Assembly: GCA_902806575.1 (NCBI GenBank)
Contig: CADCXD010000005.1
Span: forward strand, 1,612,001-1,676,000
DNA length: 64,000 bases
Direction of reading: 5' to 3'
Origin: Jackrogersella multiformis
Lineage: Eukaryota; Ascomycota; Sordariomycetes; Xylariales; Hypoxylaceae
Numbering within the stretch: the first letter of the stretch is position 1; every line of letters begins with the position of its first letter. Under the pieces are notes generated by a model. That model saw only the letters and a program-made list of their open reading frames with translations, was not told where the DNA came from and ran no database searches. Positions 58,460-64,000 of this stretch are shown in pieces. A program made the position numbers and the translations under genes.

Positions 58460-59235
58460 ATGGCGCAAACGGTCGCAATCCCTGGCCAGCTGCTAGGACC
58501 CGCAGACAAGCACGTTGCGGGCGCGGGGACGCACATCTACGAGGCGAACCTGTACTCGTCGGTGCTGGGTACCGTAACCGTCGCCGGCGCGCAGCAGCAG
58601 CAGCAGCCGCAGTCCGAGAAGGGGCTCGGTCCTCAGAAGCGATTGACGCGGATCACGGCGCTGGCTCAGGGTCGCAACGACGGTACCAGCAACAGCAACA
58701 GCAACAATAGCAGTAGTACTACCGGTCTACCCACAATCTCCGTCTCTCGGTCGGGCGCCGCGGAGAAACACCGCGAGGTCCTGCCTGAAGTCGGCAACGC
58801 GGTGCTGTGCCGCGTGACGCGCATCACGCCGCGGCACGCCAACGTCGCGATCCTGGTCGTGGGCGACACGGTGCTGGAGGCGGAGTGGCAGGGCCTGATC
58901 CGCGTGCAGGACGTGCGAGCCACGGAGAAGGACCGGGTCAAGATATACGAGAGCTTCCGACCGGGCGACATCGTGAGGGCGCAGGTGGTAAGTTTGCCAT
59001 TGACACTGTATAGAAATCATAATAAGAAAGCACGTGATGGCTAACGCTGTTTCGCCGACGGTAGATCTCGCTGGGCGACCAGGCGAATTATTACCTCTCG
59101 ACTGCGAGCAACGAACTCGGCGTCATCATGGCCACGAGCGAGGCCGGGAATACTATGTTCCCCGTGAGCTGGAAAGAATACAAGGACCCGGAGACTGGCT
59201 TCAGTGAGCCTCGGAAGGTCGCCAAACCGTTCTGA
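58460..59235 (+). CDS. CSL4: RNA exosome cap subunit CSL4
   Basis: The product is an S1-domain cap protein of the 3'-to-5' RNA exosome that processes and degrades RNA in nucleus and cytosol. There are two exons, 58460-58987 and 59065-59235, with a 77-bp intron, giving 232 aa. The N-terminal domain starts IPGQLLGPADKHVAGAGTHI, followed by YSSVLGTVTV. A Gln/Asn/Ser-rich insertion sits at about 45-95. The S1 domain is clear: EVGNAVLCRVTRITPRHANV, GLIRVQDVRATEKDRV, YESFRPGDIVRAQV then ISLGDQANYYLSTASNELGV. The short C-terminal MFPVSWKEYKDPETG block completes the family. The frame that ignores the intron stops falsely at 59044. Confidence 0.93.
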
Positions 59236-60862
59236 ACTCCTGGGTAATACCTCGGTATCAAGCTTAAGCCATAGCCTTGTATTCCTAGATACCTGAGGAT
59301 GGACCTCATCGCACGGTCATTAGGACTCGATGGGGAACTCTAGCCCATTTGAGCGACACAGCCTGGTTCTCTTAAAGGATCTTAATCATTCGATCGCAAG
59401 GGATCTACCGCCAAGATGTCGAGCTATTTTACCCGAATCGCGCATCAGAATTATCGAGCACCAGGAAATACAGAGTACCGGCAAGGGCGGCATCAGCACC
59501 GTACACATTCTAAGCGGGCCTAAGCCGTGAAGTACGAGATTGGAAGGTTCGCCTTTGGCTCGGCAACATCGAAAATTTATGCGGTATTGAAACTCTACAA
59601 CGACCACTCTACAAAGGCGTGATGTGGCCCAGTCAGACAGGAATAGTTGTTGACCTGGCTCTTTCGAACCCACGATGACAGGCTATATAAGCCGTGTATT
59701 GTGTGTATCGCAAAAGAAGTTGTCGCGAAAGGGATGGACACATACTCATAGGACATACCACATTTGAAGATGAAAGCTACCCATTATACCAGATATGTTG
59801 AAAGATTTGTAACATAAATATAAGTGACTGTAAGGAGAGGATCGCATGAGGCACGAGTACTCGCATGATTCAATGGTTTACAAATCGACCGACAACATTG
59901 CGCCTCGAGTAGAAGTCTTAGCCTGGGGTTAATAAGCAGATAAGGCACAAAAATCGGGTATTATTTGAAACAGTCTCTCAGCTGTCGTCGATCCTTCGTG
60001 ACGCCACAGCGATACGTATACGATTCTTTGAATGCTGCGCCATCAATGCAAAGCATGAGAATATCTGCGCCGTGCGGTCTTTCGTTTTGAAATTGCGAAT
60101 AAATATGAACTTATTTTATCGAGGAATAATCTAAACAGCTACCTAGGTAAGTAAGCTACACGAGAGAAAACTTCATTAGAAACATTGGAATTAATGAAAT
60201 TAAACAACCTCGAATTCTAATAAGCACGAGATAAGAAAGAGCTAAGAAAAGAAATGCGCGTGGGAAGTACCCACCTTCAAAACTACACGCGCAAGATACC
60301 TACCTACAAGACAAGCCCGAAGATAAACGAGGCGCAGTAACGATCGCAAAGTACGGTACCTGGGATGTAACACCCCGGACCCGCCACCACAAATAACTCG
60401 GCATCTTAATGGCCAACCGATGTCTGTTTGTACCTACCTAGGTTATGATATGTAGGTAAGTACCTGGCAGTGAAATACATAAAAGTATTTCATAGTCGGG
60501 CCCCGACGATGGAAGCGATTATACGTAAACCAATGATGAAAATCCGGGAATGTAATTTTTTTAAGATCTCGAAATCCAACCACCTTATTATCTACATACC
60601 TCTACACATTTTTGAAGAGCCGAAGGTTTATTTTCTTATTACTAGGTATCCCGATTAACTCGAATCTTTTGTTTCATCTTTATTAGCCATCCCACATTGG
60701 CGGTACTCCAACTTAAGCGAAATTCATCATTATCTATCTGCCGCATTTCGGAGCAAACACACATTTCATCATAGGTAGCCGTGCACCCTTGGCTTACCTT
60801 GCACTAACAATAAAACATACCTACCCGTTAAGGCCGGCTAAATACACACACAAAGGCTAGCC
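59236..60862. other. intergenic region between CSL4 and the Sec2-domain gene
   Basis: There is no gene visible. One TACCTAGGTA copy is at 60140-60149. AT-rich sequence with short frames only (59330, 59386, 60470) makes up the rest. The last part is the promoter of the next gene. Confidence 0.55.
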
Positions 60863-61684
60863 ATGTCGGCAACGATGACCATGTCATTTCCACCGATAAC
60901 ATCCACACCACTATCCACCATGTCGACGACGACGACAACAACCACAACCACGTCCTGCTGTCCCAACTGCGGACTTTCCCTGCCACTCTCCCTCTCCTCC
61001 GGCTCCGACGCGCAGGCCGCGCTGCTCCAAGCGCAGAAGCAGATCCAGGATCTGGAGGCCCAGGTACGGCTCCTCAACCAGAAGGCCACGGCGGCGGTCG
61101 ACCGCTGGGCTGACTACGAGGACGAGCTCTCCCGGCTGCGAGCCGCGTCCACCACCTCCATCGCCACGTCGTCCAACGCCACCCACGCGTCCCCCACCAG
61201 CGTCGCCGCCAGCAGCCCGCGGTCGTCGTTCCTGCCATCGGCCGCGCGCATCAGCCAGCTGCTGACGCCGCGGAAGTCGGTGCCGAACCTCGCGGGCCAG
61301 GCGCCGAACGGCCGGGGGTCGCTGTCGTCGCCGCACCTGCCGCACTCGAACCTAAGCGGCAGCGGGCGGAGGGCGAGCACGGACGACCTGCGCGAGGAGC
61401 TGTCGCGCGAGAAGGAGCTGCGGGCCGCGGCCGAGGGCAAGCTGAACGACACCAGCAAGGAGGTGGAGGAGCTGAGCGCGACCCTGTTCGAGCAGGCGAA
61501 CGAGATGGTGGCCACGGAGCGCAGGGCCCGGGCCAAGCTTGAGGAGCGCGTCACCGTGCTCGAGCGCCGCGACGTGGAGAAGAGGGACCGCCTGGAGCGG
61601 CTGGAGGGCGCGATGGGCAGGCTGGAGAGGGTGAAGGCGCTGCTTGGGGCGGAGGAGGACGAGGACGAGGACGAGGAGAGATGA
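60863..61684 (+). CDS. Sec2-type Rab GEF coiled-coil domain protein
   Basis: This is a single exon of 273 aa. Its N-terminus has Met/Ser/Thr repeats, including a nine-Thr run, and a Cys pair (CCPNCG, about 32-37). A first coiled coil follows (QAQKQIQDLEAQVRLLNQKA). A Ser/Pro-rich linker (about 96-175) precedes a second coiled coil: DDLREELSREKELRAAAEGK, then EVEELSATLFEQANEMV. That second segment is characteristic of the Sec2p/Rabin8 GDP/GTP-exchange domain, which activates Sec4/Rab8 in exocytosis. The protein is short for Sec2 and ends in an acidic tail, so it may be a Sec2-domain-only paralogue. Another candidate ATG lies at 60881 or 60920. The gene is GC-rich. Confidence 0.82.
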   Translation: MSATMTMSFPPITSTPLSTMSTTTTTTTTTSCCPNCGLSLPLSLSSGSDAQAALLQAQKQIQDLEAQVRLLNQKATAAVDRWADYEDELSRLRAASTTSIATSSNATHASPTSVAASSPRSSFLPSAARISQLLTPRKSVPNLAGQAPNGRGSLSSPHLPHSNLSGSGRRASTDDLREELSREKELRAAAEGKLNDTSKEVEELSATLFEQANEMVATERRARAKLEERVTVLERRDVEKRDRLERLEGAMGRLERVKALLGAEEDEDEDEER

Positions 61685-63204
61685 ACGGAGGAGGAAAGAA
61701 AGACGACGAAGAGGATCCCGGGCGGATAAAGTGCTCGGTGCGCGCGGGTAATGGTGGGGAGCCGAGTAAGATACCCGCAGCTAGCTCAGAGCTTGTCGAG
61801 TCATGTCGCGGCATGGCATGGCATATCGAGATGGCTGTAACATCAGGAGAGGCGTCATTCGGTTACGGGATACAGGTTACGAGTCATTCCAGGCGCACGG
61901 GGGCACGGCCAGGCGCCCCTGGGTTACGAATATGCGATACACATGGGTTAAATACGTTTTGGGTTCTCGCGGACGAGGAGTTTTTTTTTCTTCCACTTCA
62001 TCTTTTGGGGCGGCTATCGTTTGTTTCCATGTAGGCATTGGTGTTTTTATCTCTCCGATCCGTCGTTTTTATAGGCTTGCGTGCTGGGGGATCATATAGA
62101 AATGGGAATTGGGCTGCTGCATTCGAGGCTTCGGCGGGCAAAAGGGGAAATGGATGATGATTACAAGACTGGCTGCGATATATAAAGGGCATACAGCATG
62201 CATAGCGTTAAGGTTGTAATGAGGTAGGGGTGCTTATGCAGGTATCTTCTACTCGAAGCTGGATGGCTTCGTCTACGAACAACGATCGTTCCGATCTAGA
62301 GGCGGGGAAGTGGAGAAGCGGAGAGGTAGATGTTACGATAAATATGATCTAATGCCTTTTAAATAAGAATGATGACACCATGGTAGCTGTTGGGCGGGTT
62401 CGGAAGGACATGGAGTTCACACGTGCTGACGCTGTAAGCAGAACATAAGCTCTTGCACTGTAGTAACTTGCCTTGCACAATACGACCAAGTAATAAATAA
62501 AAGTTTATTATATCGAGATATGAATACTTAATTATGGTATATCCTTTGCATGATTAGGTCTCCATCCTGCGTTAATTATTAATATGTTATAGTTTTATCA
62601 TTTATTTCCTCCTTGCAAGTATATTTTATAGCTTCAGTTATTGCTTCCCTTTCCATTTCGCAAATATGCACTTATAAAAGCATACCGAGGTATGTAAGGA
62701 GAGTATCGATGTAAGGGGGGGAAAGATACCTAGGTACCTAACCAGGTAGCAAGTGTCGAGACTCGACTATAGCTTCCTCGCTTACGAGCCGAGGTAGGTA
62801 CTAAGGAAGATATATAATATGGCTCATCTGATTGGCCATATTCGTTTATAACCACCCTAACACTTTTGAACCTTTCGAAACTTCATCCAATCCAAAGCCA
62901 CACACCCTGCTACCATCTACGGCATCTAACAGTTCCGAAGCGAGATCGTATTCGGGTACCGTGGTAGATCAAAGGATTAACAACCTACTACGTACGAAAT
63001 ACTGTAATGATTTAATAAAGACCTAGTTAGGTAGGTACCCCGGGTAGGTATTTACAATCAGTGAGATGCATTCATTACCTCACCAACAAGGAGGTATTCT
63101 CTCCTTTCCTGAACATATTCCCTCTTTTCCTCGAGATATTCCCTCCTTTCCTTTTTCTACGTTTTCTCGGCCTGTGTCCATCCATTTATCCACACATCGA
63201 TGAC
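61685..63204. other. intergenic region before the P450 gene
   Basis: No gene is supported. A 117-codon frame starting at 61681 overlaps the stop of the Sec2-domain gene and is probably 3' UTR. One TACCTAGGTA copy is at 62727-62736. Pyrimidine-rich CTCCTTTCCT repeats at about 63090-63145 precede the P450 start. Confidence 0.5.
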
Positions 63205-64000
63205 ATGGCTATGATCCTAGAAGATGTGCTAACTCGGCCGGCCGTGCTCGCGCCGGTGTTGCTCCTAATCGGATATGTTTTATATCAGATCTTTCGGCCC
63301 TCCGGGCTCCCCGACATTCCTATTGTCGGTGCAAGACCCGGTGAATGGTTCCCACTTGCCCGGGCCAAGTGGCGCAATACCAAGGACATGAAGACCGCTA
63401 CCGAGGTCGCCTATACCCGGTACCGAAATCAAACAGTTATCCTACCCATCGCCGGCGCACAGAACTTCGTCATGTTGCCGCCAAACCAGCTGCAATGGCT
63501 TGTCGACCAGTCCGACTCCGAGCTCAGCCTGAGCGAGCAGGTGCGTGACTCGCTGCAGCTCGACTTCACCGTCATGGATCCACGCCTCATCCACAATCCC
63601 CTCCACCAGAAGCTCATCTCCACTGTTTTGACCCGTGAGACCGGCAATCTGGTCCCGGCGCTGCTCGACGAGACCCGGTTCATCGTGGACCATCTCTGGG
63701 GCACCGACGCCGAGAGCTGGAGCGAGCTTTGCGTCTACGACGTCATGCGCCGCGTCATCGGCCAAGCTACCAACCGCGTCTTCGTCGGCTTGCCCTTATG
63801 CCGCAACCAAGAACTTTTAGATGCCGGGCTCGCCTACGCGCAGGACATCCCCATGAGCTCGACGGCGCTGCGCTTCATACCGAAGCTGCTGCGGCCCCTG
63901 GCGGCCCCGTTCATAACGCTGTCGAACCGCATCCACACGCACAAGTTCTACTCCGTCATGCGGCCCGAAGTAGAGCAGCGTCTGCGCGAGTACGATGCGC
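63205..64000 (+). CDS. cytochrome P450 monooxygenase, N-terminal part (cut by window edge)
   Basis: An open frame runs from the ATG at 63205 to the end of the window (265 codons) without a stop. It has an N-terminal membrane anchor (VLAPVLLLIGYVLYQIF) and a Pro-rich hinge (RPSGLPDIPIVGARPGEW). The typical early P450 helices follow: VAYTRYRNQTVILPIAGAQN, HNPLHQKLISTVLTRETGNL and VYDVMRRVIGQATNRVFVG. The I-helix, ExxR and the haem-binding Cys lie beyond the window. The arrangement resembles fungal secondary-metabolism P450s of the ent-kaurene-oxidase-like group, but the subfamily cannot be set from this part. No intron is needed within the visible part. Confidence 0.85.
   Translation, partial: MAMILEDVLTRPAVLAPVLLLIGYVLYQIFRPSGLPDIPIVGARPGEWFPLARAKWRNTKDMKTATEVAYTRYRNQTVILPIAGAQNFVMLPPNQLQWLVDQSDSELSLSEQVRDSLQLDFTVMDPRLIHNPLHQKLISTVLTRETGNLVPALLDETRFIVDHLWGTDAESWSELCVYDVMRRVIGQATNRVFVGLPLCRNQELLDAGLAYAQDIPMSSTALRFIPKLLRPLAAPFITLSNRIHTHKFYSVMRPEVEQRLREYDA

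Noticed and set aside
61681..62034. 117-codon frame overlapping the Sec2-domain stop codon
   Set aside because: It begins in the stop region of the preceding gene and has no coherent content. It is most likely 3' UTR.

Overview
The window looks like nuclear DNA of a filamentous ascomycete, most likely a Sordariomycete. The evidence is short introns (56-169 bp, one of 487 bp) with GT(A/G)NGT donors and CTAAC/CTGAC-type branch sites, fungal-only families (two Zn2Cys6 regulators, a 2EXR protein, NMR1, MKT1, an RFTS protein) and large intergenic gaps. I support 18 complete protein genes plus a cytochrome P450 cut by the right edge. Most gene models were assembled by hand by joining exons so that frame, donor, acceptor and family sequence all agree. 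I found no rRNA, tRNA, CRISPR array or intact transposon.

Layout. 1-7.2 kb: a fungal acidic/Ser-rich protein of unknown role (+), a nitronate monooxygenase ending in the peroxisomal signal SKL (+), and a 2EXR protein (-). 7.2-14.7 kb: gene-poor, with one six-exon SAM O-methyltransferase (-) and a possible decayed reading frame. 14.7-16.8 kb: a mitochondrial-type protein (+) converging on a small membrane protein (-). 16.8-33 kb: very gene-poor, with two tandem Zn2Cys6 transcription factors (+). 33-38.2 kb: the nitrogen-repression regulator nmr1 (+) and a 2-oxoglutarate/Fe(II) oxygenase with a 17-nt microexon (-). 38.8-48.8 kb: the MKT1 post-transcriptional regulator (+), an RFTS-domain (Raf2/DIM-7-like) candidate heterochromatin factor (-), and the tRNA pseudouridine synthase PUS4 (+). 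49.9-56.4 kb: an unknown coiled-coil/Ser-rich protein (-) and a fungal ATP-dependent DNA ligase with all catalytic motifs (+). 57-61.7 kb: ERG2 sterol isomerase (-), exosome subunit CSL4 (+) and a Sec2-type Rab GEF domain protein (+). 63.2-64 kb: the N-terminal part of a P450 (+).

The genes do not form one pathway. The right two thirds is mainly housekeeping (RNA modification and decay, sterol synthesis, DNA repair, nitrogen and chromatin control). The left third is accessory in character. The O-methyltransferase and the P450 are typical secondary-metabolism enzymes but have no synthase or transporter beside them here.

The strongest signal that genes do not explain is a palindromic 10-mer, TACCTAGGTA, often extended to TACCTACCTAGGTAGGTA. 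I counted about 28 exact copies by eye, all outside coding sequence and concentrated in the gene-poor 8-33 kb. A given 10-mer is expected about 0.06 times in 64 kb. I saw no defence or mobile system.
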